Source of the DNA: Aquamicrobium sp. LC103
GTDB lineage: Bacteria > Pseudomonadota > Alphaproteobacteria > Rhizobiales > Rhizobiaceae
Reading direction: 5' to 3'
Length of the DNA: 64,000 bases
Assembly: GCF_001014615.2 (NCBI RefSeq)
Contig: NZ_LBCQ02000001.1
Coordinates: forward strand, 248,001-312,000
The notes beneath the pieces are model-generated. The model had not been told where the DNA came from. It searched no databases and saw only the letters and a list, made by a program, of their open reading frames with translations. Positions within the stretch are counted from its first letter, which is position 1; each line of letters starts with the position of its first letter. Below are positions 1 through 6,988 of this stretch, one piece after another. The position numbers and the translations under genes were made by a program.

Positions 1-411
1 GTCGCCAAGGTCAAGGCCGGCGCTCCCGCCTTCGCGGTCGTCGACATGCGGCTCGGCGACGGCAACGGGCTGGACGTCGTGGCCGCGATCCGCGAAAGAC
101 GCGACGACGCGCGCACCATCATCCTCACCGGCTACGGCAATATCGCGACGGCGGTGACGGCGGTGAAGCTCGGCGCGGTCGACTACCTCTCCAAGCCGGC
201 GGACGCCGACGACGTGTTTGCCGCCCTGACCCGCATATCGGGCGAGAAGATCGCGCCACCGGAAAATCCGATGTCCGCGGACCGCGTGCGCTGGGAGCAT
301 ATCCAGCGCGTCTACGAGATGTGCGACCGCAACGTCTCGGAAACCGCGCGGCGCCTCAACATGCATCGGCGCACCCTGCAGCGCATTCTCGCCAAGCGCG
401 CTCCGCGCTAG
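1..411 (+). CDS. actR: ActR/RegA-type redox response regulator, 3' part only
   Basis: The gene enters the window already open, so the start and the first receiver strand are missing. The phosphorylatable Asp is the 15th visible codon (43-45, in VVDMRLGDG). It is followed by the receiver Thr (IILTGYGN) and the conserved Lys (YLSKPAD). A short Pro-rich linker leads to a Fis-type helix-turn-helix ending RRTLQRILAKRAPR, which is typical of the RegA/PrrA/ActR family. These regulators work with the RegB/PrrB/ActS kinase on redox, carbon and nitrogen metabolism, and ActR is linked to acid tolerance in rhizobia. The kinase is presumably upstream, outside the window. The stop lies one base from the convergent stop of mmcB. 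Confidence 0.9.
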   Translation, partial: VAKVKAGAPAFAVVDMRLGDGNGLDVVAAIRERRDDARTIILTGYGNIATAVTAVKLGAVDYLSKPADADDVFAALTRISGEKIAPPENPMSADRVRWEHIQRVYEMCDRNVSETARRLNMHRRTLQRILAKRAPR

Positions 412-412
412 G

Positions 413-913
413 CTACTCGCTCTCCCCTTCCAGAGCGGGGATCGACACGCCGGCCATCTCCGCCGCCGTCAGCCGCGAGGCTCCGGCGCGCGCGATGCGC
501 AGCATCAGCGCCTTGCGGGTCGCCGGCGCCAGGCGATGCTCCGGTGCCTCGCGCATGATCTCCGCGCCGTAGCCGTCCGACAGGATGAACCCGCACTCCT
601 CGGGAAATATCTCCGCCGGAACCTCCGGATGGGTGGCGAAGAAGAAGCGGTCGGAATGGAGCCGGTATTCCGGCCATTTGCGGTCGACGCGGAAATCCTC
701 GATCGACGACTTGATCTCGATGATCCAGATGTCGCCCTTGCGGGTGAGCGCGACGAGATCGGCGCGGCGGCCCGTCGACAGCGACAGTTCGGGCAGGATG
801 GCGGCGCCCATCTCCGTGAGCAGCCTCTGGACGCCGCGGCGCACGATCAGCGCGCGCTCGGACTGGCGGCCGTCGACCAGCGGGTTGGAGGGAATCGGAG
901 AGATGATCGGCAT
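413..913 (-). CDS. mmcB: MmcB family DNA repair protein
   Basis: 166 residues. The core looks like a PD-(D/E)XK nuclease fold: RRADLVAL, then WIIEIKSS, then a conserved DFRVDRKWPEY stretch. This matches MmcB (formerly DUF2794-like 'MmcB family'), a DNA-repair protein of alphaproteobacteria whose Caulobacter member is damage-inducible. The ATG at 911-913 starts a protein of the usual family length; the reading frame stays open upstream but that extension is low-complexity and out of keeping with the family. No alphaproteobacterial LexA box (GTTC-N7-GTTC) was found just upstream. The family call is firm; the biochemical activity is an inference from the fold. Confidence 0.85.
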   Translation of the reverse strand: MPIISPIPSNPLVDGRQSERALIVRRGVQRLLTEMGAAILPELSLSTGRRADLVALTRKGDIWIIEIKSSIEDFRVDRKWPEYRLHSDRFFFATHPEVPAEIFPEECGFILSDGYGAEIMREAPEHRLAPATRKALMLRIARAGASRLTAAEMAGVSIPALEGESE

Positions 914-954
914 GCGCCCATCCTGCCATTCTTCGCGGCGCGCTTGAACCCCGT

Positions 955-1356
955 TCAGTTCGCTGCCGACAATGCTCCTGCCATGTCGTCGAGAATCGGG
1001 CAGTCGGGCCGGTCGTCGCCGTGGCAGGCATGGATCAGCCGGTTGAGCGTGCGGCGCATCGATTCGAGCTCGCGGATCTTCTCCTCGATCGCCTCGACAT
1101 GGGCGACCGCGATCTCGCGCACGTCCTGGCTGGCACGCTCGCGATCCTGGTAGAGCGCCATCAGCTGCCGGCATTCGTCGATCGAGAAGCCCAGCCCCCT
1201 CGCCCGTTTCAGGAAGGCCAGGCGATGCACGTCGTCACCCGAATAATGGCGATAGCCGTTGGCCGAGCGCCCGGGAGCGAGCAGGCCGATATCCTCGTAG
1301 TAGCGAATGGTCTTCGCCGGCAGGCCGGAACGGTCGGCGGCTTCTGAAATGTTCAT
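955..1356 (-). CDS. hmrR: Cu(I)-responsive MerR family regulator (CueR/HmrR type)
   Basis: 133 residues. The N-terminal MerR winged helix-turn-helix (residues 1-69, opening MNISEAADRSGLPAKTIRYY) is followed by a dimerisation helix and a metal loop with Cys111 and Cys119 (CHGDDRPDCPIL). The C-x7-C spacing and position match the Cu(I)-binding loop of CueR (Cys112 and Cys120). Such proteins activate copper efflux genes by untwisting a 19-bp promoter spacer. No copper ATPase or chaperone lies beside it here, so it acts in trans or the target is elsewhere. ATG at 1354-1356 gives the family N-terminus. Confidence 0.85.
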   Translation of the reverse strand: MNISEAADRSGLPAKTIRYYEDIGLLAPGRSANGYRHYSGDDVHRLAFLKRARGLGFSIDECRQLMALYQDRERASQDVREIAVAHVEAIEEKIRELESMRRTLNRLIHACHGDDRPDCPILDDMAGALSAAN

Positions 1357-1571
1357 GATGTGACCTGTCCTGCAACGAAATAGGAAGACATTGTTCCTGT
1401 CCTTCTTCTTCACGGCTTCGTGAGAATGTTGCTCAAATACCATAGAGGCACAGCAACCTGCAGTTTTAGCGGCGCGCCATCTTGGCAAATGTCGCATCCC
1501 GCGCCTAAAGGATGATGGCAGAAATGCGGCCCGAATCGGGCCTCTTCTATATGGGATCGTCGGATCGAATT

Positions 1572-2183
1572 ATGAAGTTGAAGTCTCTCTTGATTGTCGC
1601 AGCCCTGGCAACGGCGCTGGCGGGATGCACCACCGGCGGGCTGAACGTTTTCACGGCTGAATACGGCGCCAGGAAGGACGCGGGCTATCAGCTTCCGGCA
1701 ATCCCGATCTACAAGGTTCCCCGGCAATATCATCGCCAGGTGGTGAAGTACCGGTCCGACGAGGCGCCGGGCACAATCATCGTCGATACCCGGGAGAAGT
1801 TCCTCTACTACATCATGCCGGAAGGCAAGGCGATGCGCTACGGCATCGGCGTCGGCCGCGAGGGCTTCGAGTGGTCGGGCGCGGCGCGCGTCGCCATGAA
1901 GCGCGAATGGCCGACCTGGACGCCGCCGGCGGAAATGATCAAGCGGCAGCCGGAACTCGCCAAATGGCGCGGCGGACAGCCGGGCGGCCTTTCCAATCCG
2001 CTCGGCGCGCGCGCGCTCTACCTCTTCAACAAGGGCGGCGACACCGGCTACCGGCTGCACGGCACGCCGGAGTGGAACTCGATCGGCCATGCCATGTCCT
2101 CGGGCTGCATCCGGCTGATGAACCAGGACATCATCGACCTTTACGAGCGCGCCGAGGTCGGCGCCAAGGTCATCGTCAAATAA
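1572..2183 (+). CDS. L,D-transpeptidase lipoprotein (ErfK/YbiS/YcfS/YnhG family)
   Basis: 203 residues from the ATG at 1572. The N-terminus is a lipoprotein signal with a lipobox LAGC (Cys19), so it is probably anchored in the envelope. The YkuD catalytic domain covers about residues 60-200, with the active-site signature HGTPEWNSIGHAMSSGCIR: histidines at 163 and 173 and nucleophile Cys179. Enzymes of this family make 3-3 peptidoglycan crosslinks or attach proteins to peptidoglycan; 3-3 crosslinks are common in Rhizobiales. A small palindrome (GGCCCG-aat-CGGGCC, 1528-1542) lies upstream. A strong intrinsic terminator follows. Confidence 0.9.
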   Translation: MKLKSLLIVAALATALAGCTTGGLNVFTAEYGARKDAGYQLPAIPIYKVPRQYHRQVVKYRSDEAPGTIIVDTREKFLYYIMPEGKAMRYGIGVGREGFEWSGAARVAMKREWPTWTPPAEMIKRQPELAKWRGGQPGGLSNPLGARALYLFNKGGDTGYRLHGTPEWNSIGHAMSSGCIRLMNQDIIDLYERAEVGAKVIVK

Positions 2184-2220
2184 GCGGACCGTCTAGGCAA
2201 CACACGACGTCCAAATGCGA

Positions 2221-2247
2221 AAAACCGGGCCTTGAGCCCGGTTTTTT
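2221..2247. terminator. Bidirectional rho-independent terminator
   Basis: A perfect stem AAAACCGGGC / GCCCGGTTTT with a 5-base loop (CTTGA), ending in six T on the plus strand and starting with A-run on the same strand. It sits between the convergent L,D-transpeptidase and nfu genes and can stop transcripts from both sides. Confidence 0.9.
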
Positions 2248-2272
2248 GTTGCTTTCCGCAGGCTGGGAAAAA

Positions 2273-2845
2273 TCAGCCGACCTGCTCGACCTGCTGCACT
2301 TCCGGCACGAAGTGGCGGAGCAGGTTCTGGATGCCGTGCTTGAGCGTGGCCGTCGAGGAAGGGCAGCCGGCGCAGGCGCCCTTCATGTTGAGGAAGACGA
2401 CGCCGTTCTCATAACCACGGAAGGTGATGTCGCCGCCGTCCTGGGCGACCGCCGGGCGCACGCGCGTGTCCAGCAGCTCCTTGATCGTCAGGACGATCTC
2501 CTCGTCGTCCTTGTCGTAGAACTCTTCTCCGTCGCCGTGGCGCTCACCGGCGCCCGACTCCGTGGCCATCACCGGCTGGCCGGACATGAAGTGCTCCATG
2601 ATCGTGCCCAGGATCGCCGGCTTCAGGTGCTGCCAGTCGGCGCCGTCCTTGGAGACGGTGATGAAGTCATAGCCGAAGAACACGCCGGTGACGCCGGGAA
2701 CGTCGAAAAGCCGGCCGGCGAGCTGCGATGCGGCGCCCGCGGTTTCCGCGTCCCGAAAATCCGCTGTTCCTTCCTCCAGGACGACTTTACCCGGCAGGAA
2801 CTTCAGCGTCGCGGGATTGGGGGTCGCCTCGGTCTGGATGAACAT
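2273..2845 (-). CDS. NifU/Nfu family Fe-S cluster scaffold or carrier
   Basis: 190 residues. The N-terminal Nfu domain (residues 1-90, MFIQTEATPNPATLKFLPG) is followed by an acidic linker and the C-terminal NifU-like domain (about 112-185). That domain carries the cluster-binding CxxC pair Cys158 and Cys161 (GACAGCPSS). This is the NFU1-like domain order of mitochondria and alphaproteobacteria, which delivers 4Fe-4S clusters to client enzymes. It is distinct from nitrogenase NifU. It is followed on the same strand by no close gene; the usp gene lies upstream. Confidence 0.92.
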   Translation of the reverse strand: MFIQTEATPNPATLKFLPGKVVLEEGTADFRDAETAGAASQLAGRLFDVPGVTGVFFGYDFITVSKDGADWQHLKPAILGTIMEHFMSGQPVMATESGAGERHGDGEEFYDKDDEEIVLTIKELLDTRVRPAVAQDGGDITFRGYENGVVFLNMKGACAGCPSSTATLKHGIQNLLRHFVPEVQQVEQVG

Positions 2846-2954
2846 GTCGGTTCTCCACCTTCATTGTTTGGAATAATTCTAAATAAGCGCATGAGGAACA
2901 AACTGCAAGCGCCGTTTCACCCCTTTATCTAGGAAGCGCGGGGCCGAAGCGCAA

Positions 2955-3446
2955 TCAGGCGAGGCTTTCGATGTCCTCGTCGGAGAGGCTGTAGGGAACG
3001 ACCGTGACCGGAATGGGAAACGCCGCGCCCTTGCCGGCGACTGAGGCGACGAGGGGGCCCGGCCCTTCCTTCGAACTGCTCGCGGCGAGCACGAGGATGG
3101 CGATGTCCTGGTCCTCCTCGATCAGCTTGTGGATCTCCTCGGTCGGCACGCCCTCGCGGATGACCAGTTCCGGTTCGATGCCGAGCTTCTCGCGCACCTT
3201 GGAGGCATGCGCGTCCAGCGCCGCATTGGCGGCGGCGGTCGCCTCCTCGCGCATGATCTGTTCGACGCCGAGCCAGTGCTGGAAGTCGCCCGGCTCGATC
3301 ACATAGAGCAGGACCACGGCGCCGCTGGTCGACTGCGCACGATGGGAGGCATAGGCGATCGCACGCTCGCATTCCGGCGAATCGTCGACGATCGTCAGGA
3401 ATTTCCGGCGATGCCCGGCCTCCCGGCTCAGTCGTCTTGAAACCAT
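2955..3446 (-). CDS. Universal stress protein (UspA family)
   Basis: 163 residues with one Usp domain. The start of the fold reads KFLTIVDDSPECERAIAYAS, with the Asp that contacts nucleotide in this family. The C-terminal half has ILVLAASSSKEGPGPLVAS, a rather degenerate form of the ATP-binding G-2x-G-9x-G-S/T loop. Cytoplasmic stress-associated function is a family inference. The gene lies between trpS and nfu on the minus strand, an order common in Rhizobiales. Confidence 0.85.
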   Translation of the reverse strand: MVSRRLSREAGHRRKFLTIVDDSPECERAIAYASHRAQSTSGAVVLLYVIEPGDFQHWLGVEQIMREEATAAANAALDAHASKVREKLGIEPELVIREGVPTEEIHKLIEEDQDIAILVLAASSSKEGPGPLVASVAGKGAAFPIPVTVVPYSLSDEDIESLA

Positions 3447-3545
3447 AAGCTCTCCCGCACCTCGGCCGCGCCCAGCACCGTCATCAATCTGCCATCTGGA
3501 ACGGCGGCCGGCAAGCGCCCGCCTCTCCGCCGACCCGGCGAGGCC

Positions 3546-4613
3546 TCAATCGTTCAGCAGGCCGACGATCTCGTGCACGGATTTCATCGTCTTCTGCGCG
3601 AGCGCGCCGGCGCGCTCGCCGCCGTCACGCAGCACGCCGTCGATGAAAGCCTTGTCGTCGAGGATGCGCCGCATCTCGGAGGCGATCGGTGCAAGCTTCT
3701 CCACCGCCAGGTCGGCGAGCGCCGGCTTGAACACGGAGAACTGCTGGCCGCCGAACTCGGAAATCACCTCCTGCCGGGTCTTGTCGGAAAGAGCGGCATA
3801 GATGCCGACGAGGTTTTCCGCCTCGGGACGCCCCTCCAGGCCCTCCAGTTCGGAGGGCAAGGGTGCCGGATCGGTCTTCGCCTTCCTGATCTTCTTCGAG
3901 ATCGCGTCGGCATCGTCGGTGAGGTTGATGCGCGAGAGGTCCGACGGGTCGGACTTCGACATCTTCTTCGAGCCGTCGCGCAGGCTCATCACCCGCGTCG
4001 CCGGTCCCTCGATGAGCGGCTCGGTCAACGGGAAGAAGCCGTTGACCTTCTCCTCGCCCACTTCCATCTCGACTTCCAGGCCGAGCTCGGCGATGCGGTC
4101 GGAGAAGTCGTTGTTGAACTTCTGCGCGATGTCGCGGGTGAGCTCCAGATGCTGCTTCTGGTCGTCGCCGACGGGCACGTGGGTCGCCCGGTAGACCAGG
4201 ATGTCCGCCGCCATCAGGCTCGGATAGGCGAGCAGGCCGAGCGAGGCGTTCTCGCGGTCCTTGCCGGCCTTGTCCTTGAACTGCGTCATGCGGTTCATCC
4301 AGCCGATGCGCGCCACGCAGTTGAATATCCAGGCCAGCTCGGCATGCTGCGGCACGCGCGACTGGTTGAAGACGATGTGCTTCTTCGGGTCGATGCCGGC
4401 GGCGAGATAGGCGGCCGTGATCGACCTCGTCTGCTCGGCGAGATCGGCATGGACGAGCTGCGCCGTGATCGAATGCATGTCGACCACGCAATAGATGCAG
4501 TCGTAGCTGTCCTGCAGCGCGACGAATTTGCGGATCGCGCCGAGATAATTGCCGAGATGGAGATTGCCGGTCGGCTGGACGCCGGAAAAGACGAGAGGCT
4601 TGAAGGCGGACAT
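3546..4613 (-). CDS. trpS: Tryptophan-tRNA ligase
   Basis: 355 residues, the usual length of bacterial TrpRS. Class I signatures are clear: the HIGH-equivalent HLGN at about residues 19-22 ([12 protein letters not shown]) and KMSKS at 217-221 ([12 protein letters not shown]). It charges tRNA-Trp in the cytoplasm. The ATG at 4611-4613 gives the canonical start [17 protein letters not shown]; an upstream extension in the same frame is not family-like. Upstream lies an inserted higBA module, beyond which comes murJ; in related genomes murJ and trpS are commonly neighbours. Confidence 0.96.
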   Translation of the reverse strand: MSAFKPLVFSGVQPTGNLHLGNYLGAIRKFVALQDSYDCIYCVVDMHSITAQLVHADLAEQTRSITAAYLAAGIDPKKHIVFNQSRVPQHAELAWIFNCVARIGWMNRMTQFKDKAGKDRENASLGLLAYPSLMAADILVYRATHVPVGDDQKQHLELTRDIAQKFNNDFSDRIAELGLEVEMEVGEEKVNGFFPLTEPLIEGPATRVMSLRDGSKKMSKSDPSDLSRINLTDDADAISKKIRKAKTDPAPLPSELEGLEGRPEAENLVGIYAALSDKTRQEVISEFGGQQFSVFKPALADLAVEKLAPIASEMRRILDDKAFIDGVLRDGGERAGALAQKTMKSVHEIVGLLND

Positions 4614-4730
4614 GGAATGTTCCTCGTGGCTTGTGGAGGGCCGTTTCGCGCGCGGCGAAAATCGATGCGCGCTTATGGCCGATGGCGCGAACGCCCGCAA
4701 GGGGACGTTGCATCCAAGTCGAAGCATTTC

Positions 4731-4758
4731 TTGTTCCTATAACGTTAGGCGTTATAAT
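4731..4758 (+). promoter_or_regulatory. Candidate sigma-70 promoter of higBA
   Basis: TTGTTC (4731-4736) and TATAAT (4753-4758), separated by 16 bases. The -10 is a perfect consensus. The expected transcription start (about 4765) falls almost on the higB ATG at 4766, so the mRNA would be leaderless or nearly so. Confidence 0.6.
4738..4756. promoter_or_regulatory. Inverted-repeat operator, probable HigA binding site
   Basis: Perfect 7-bp arms TATAACG (4738-4744) and CGTTATA (4750-4756) around a 5-base centre. The palindrome covers the spacer and the first bases of the -10 box. Type II antitoxins of the HigA family usually bind such a site to repress their own operon, so autoregulation by the downstream higA is the likely reading. 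Confidence 0.6.
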
Positions 4759-4765
4759 AGGTCGA

Positions 4766-5045
4766 ATGATCCAAAGCTTCGCGGATGCGGAAACGGAAAA
4801 AATCTGGAACGGCTTGCGCAGCCGCAAGCTGCCGCCAGATATCCAGAACAAGGCGCTGGTCAAGCTCAGGCTTCTCAATCAGGCCCGCAGGCTCGATGAC
4901 CTCAAGGTGCCCCCGGGCAACCGCCTCGAAGCTGAAAGGGGATCGAAAAGGCCAATTTTCGATCAGGATCAACGATCAATGGCGCATATGTTTTCATTGG
5001 AATGAAGGAGGATCGAACAATGTCGAAATTGCCGACTACCACTGA
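4766..5045 (+). pseudogene. higB: HigB toxin (RelE/ParE-like), frameshifted
   Basis: The 5' part encodes a normal HigB start, MIQSFADAETEKIWNG to VPPGNRLEA, up to about 4933. The rest of the domain is in the next frame from CTG at 4932: LKGDRKGQFSIRINDQWRI to the stop at 5043-5045. The two halves join at GAAGCTGAAAGGGG; against the expected E-A-L-K-G-D, two bases are missing. Read straight through, the first frame gives an unrelated tail and stops at 5005. HigB is a ribosome-dependent mRNA interferase, and the lost part contains most of its catalytic strand region. It is either a true inactivating mutation or a sequencing error. The 3' end overlaps higA. Confidence 0.85.
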
Positions 5046-5334
5046 CGATCACCTCCACAATCCACACGCGGGCGAAATCCTGGCGTCCGAATTCCTCGAG
5101 CCCATGGCGCTCAGTCAAAACGCGCTCGCGCGGGCGATTGGAGTTCCGCCTCGCCGCATCAACGAGATCGTTCTCGGCAAGCGCGCCGTCACCGCCGACA
5201 CCGATCTCCGACTTGCCCGTTATTTCGGGGTATCGGAGGGATTCTTCCTCGGTCTTCAGCACGACTACGAGATCATGGAAAGGAAGCGGCAGCTCGGCGA
5301 CGAACTGCTCAAAATCCGGCCGCGCGCCGCCTGA
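5020..5334 (+). CDS. higA: HigA antitoxin, XRE-family
   Basis: 104 residues from ATG 5020, chosen because a strong Shine-Dalgarno AAGGAGG (5005-5011) sits 8 bases upstream; an ATG at 5002 would lie before that site. The Xre helix-turn-helix spans about residues 25-75 (LSQNALARAIGVPPRRINEIVLGKR split as usual), and the N-terminal HNPHAGEIL is a HigA hallmark. It neutralises HigB and represses the operon. Here the antitoxin is intact while the toxin is frameshifted, so it may persist as an orphan repressor or as protection against other HigB toxins. Confidence 0.92.
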   Translation: MSKLPTTTDDHLHNPHAGEILASEFLEPMALSQNALARAIGVPPRRINEIVLGKRAVTADTDLRLARYFGVSEGFFLGLQHDYEIMERKRQLGDELLKIRPRAA

Positions 5335-6927
5335 TCATTCCTCCGGCGCGGATACGGGAACACCGCCCTTTCGCCTGATGCCGCGGCGAACCATGCCGAT
5401 GTCGGCGCCGCCCGTGGCGAAGGCGCAGGCGAAATAGATGATCGCGCCGCCGGCAACCAGAATGCCGAGCGCCGCGACCTGCTCCAGAAGCACGGCATCG
5501 GCCGAAAGGTAGGGCGCGAGCCAGCCCGCCCCGAAATGCAGCGCCGCCGCCATGATCGCGGCGGCGAGCACCAGGCGCGGTATGCGCGTCATCAGCGGCC
5601 GGTCGCTGCCCCAATGGCCGCGCCAGACGAGGACGCCGAGCAGCATCGCCGCATTCGCCCATCCAGCCGCCGCCGAGGCGACCGCGATGCCGGGCGCGCC
5701 CATGTCCGGGAAGAGGAGCAGTGCCAGCGAAATGTTGATGGCGACCGAAATCGCCGCGAAGATCATCGGGGTGCGCGTGTCCTCGCGGGCGAAATAGCCC
5801 GGCGTGAACGCCTTGATCAGCACGAAGGCCGGAAGGGCCAGGCCGAAGATCGCGAGGACCGCCGCCACGACGGGCGTGCTGTTGCCGGCGGCGAACTCGC
5901 CGCGCTCGTAGAGCACGCGCACGATCGGTTCGGAAATCACCAGCAGGGCTGCGGCCGCCGGCAGGGTCAGGAACAGCGTGAATTCCACCGAACGGTTCTG
6001 CAGGTTGGTGGCTTCGACATCGTTGCCGGCCTTCAGGGCGCGCGCCAGCTCCGGCAGGAGCACGATGGCGACGGCGATCCCGACGACGCCGAGCGGGAGC
6101 TGATAGACACGGTCGGCAAGGGCCAGCGACGAGACCGCGCTTTCCTGCCCCGAGGCGATCGCCGTGCCGATCAACTGGTTGATCTGGGTGATGCCGCCGG
6201 TGACCGCCGCCGGGAAAGCCAGCACCAGGAGCCGCTTCACGTTCGGCGTCAGGCGCGGACGCTTGAAGCGCACGCTGATGCCGGCATGGCGCACCGCGCC
6301 CCAGACGATGGCGAGCTGGACGAGGCCGGCCGCCAGCACGCCCCAGGCGAGGCCGTAGCCCACGCCCATGCCGTCATAGCCGCGATACCAGGCATAGGCG
6401 AGAACGGCGATCAGGATGACATTGAGGAAGACAGGCGCGACCGCGGCGGCGAAATAGCGGCGCAGCGAATTGAGCATGCCCGCCATCATCGCGCCCAGCG
6501 ACATGCACATGAGATAGGGGAACATCACGGTCGCGAGGCTGACCGTCAGGTCGAACTTCTCCGGATTGTCGGCGAAACCCGGCGCGACGATGGTCGCGAC
6601 GAGAAGCGGCATGGCGAGCTGCATCACGATGGTCAGCCCGATCAGCACGGTGAAGAGGACGCCGAACACCTCCTCGGAGAAACGCCGGGCGCCGTCCATG
6701 CCGTTCGCCTCGATCTCCTTGGCGAACAGCGGCACGAAGGCGGCGTTGAAGGCGCCTTCGGCGAAGAGCCTGCGGAAGGTGTTGGGAAACTGGAACGCCG
6801 CGTAGAAGGCGTCGGCGATCGGACCCGTGCCGAGCGCGGCCGCCATCAGCATCTCGCGCGTGAAGCCGAGTATCCGGCTCATCAGGGTCCCGGAGGAGAC
6901 GGTGGCGAATTTCCTGATGAGGCTCAT
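5335..6927 (-). CDS. murJ: Lipid II flippase MurJ
   Basis: 530 residues, MVF/MATE-like fold with about 14 membrane helices. The opening MSLIRKFATVSSGTLMSR and SRILGFTREMLMAAALGTG are characteristic, including the Arg-Glu pair needed for lipid II transport, followed by DAFYAAFQFPNTFRRLFAEG. It moves undecaprenyl-linked peptidoglycan precursor across the inner membrane. It follows glnD on the same strand, with about 60 bases between them, and probably shares its transcript. The start at 6925-6927 is the only good family start. Confidence 0.95.
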   Translation of the reverse strand: MSLIRKFATVSSGTLMSRILGFTREMLMAAALGTGPIADAFYAAFQFPNTFRRLFAEGAFNAAFVPLFAKEIEANGMDGARRFSEEVFGVLFTVLIGLTIVMQLAMPLLVATIVAPGFADNPEKFDLTVSLATVMFPYLMCMSLGAMMAGMLNSLRRYFAAAVAPVFLNVILIAVLAYAWYRGYDGMGVGYGLAWGVLAAGLVQLAIVWGAVRHAGISVRFKRPRLTPNVKRLLVLAFPAAVTGGITQINQLIGTAIASGQESAVSSLALADRVYQLPLGVVGIAVAIVLLPELARALKAGNDVEATNLQNRSVEFTLFLTLPAAAALLVISEPIVRVLYERGEFAAGNSTPVVAAVLAIFGLALPAFVLIKAFTPGYFAREDTRTPMIFAAISVAINISLALLLFPDMGAPGIAVASAAAGWANAAMLLGVLVWRGHWGSDRPLMTRIPRLVLAAAIMAAALHFGAGWLAPYLSADAVLLEQVAALGILVAGGAIIYFACAFATGGADIGMVRRGIRRKGGVPVSAPEE

Positions 6928-6988
6928 GCGACCGGCCGCTCGCTTTCACTGTGTGGAGGTCGGCGGTGCGCCGATCTGGTCTTCACGC

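Noticed and set aside
945-957. Palindrome TGAAC-ccc-GTTCA near mmcB considered as a LexA site
   Set aside because: Alphaproteobacterial LexA binds direct repeats GTTC-N7-GTTC; spacing and orientation do not fit, and it spans the end of the MerR gene.
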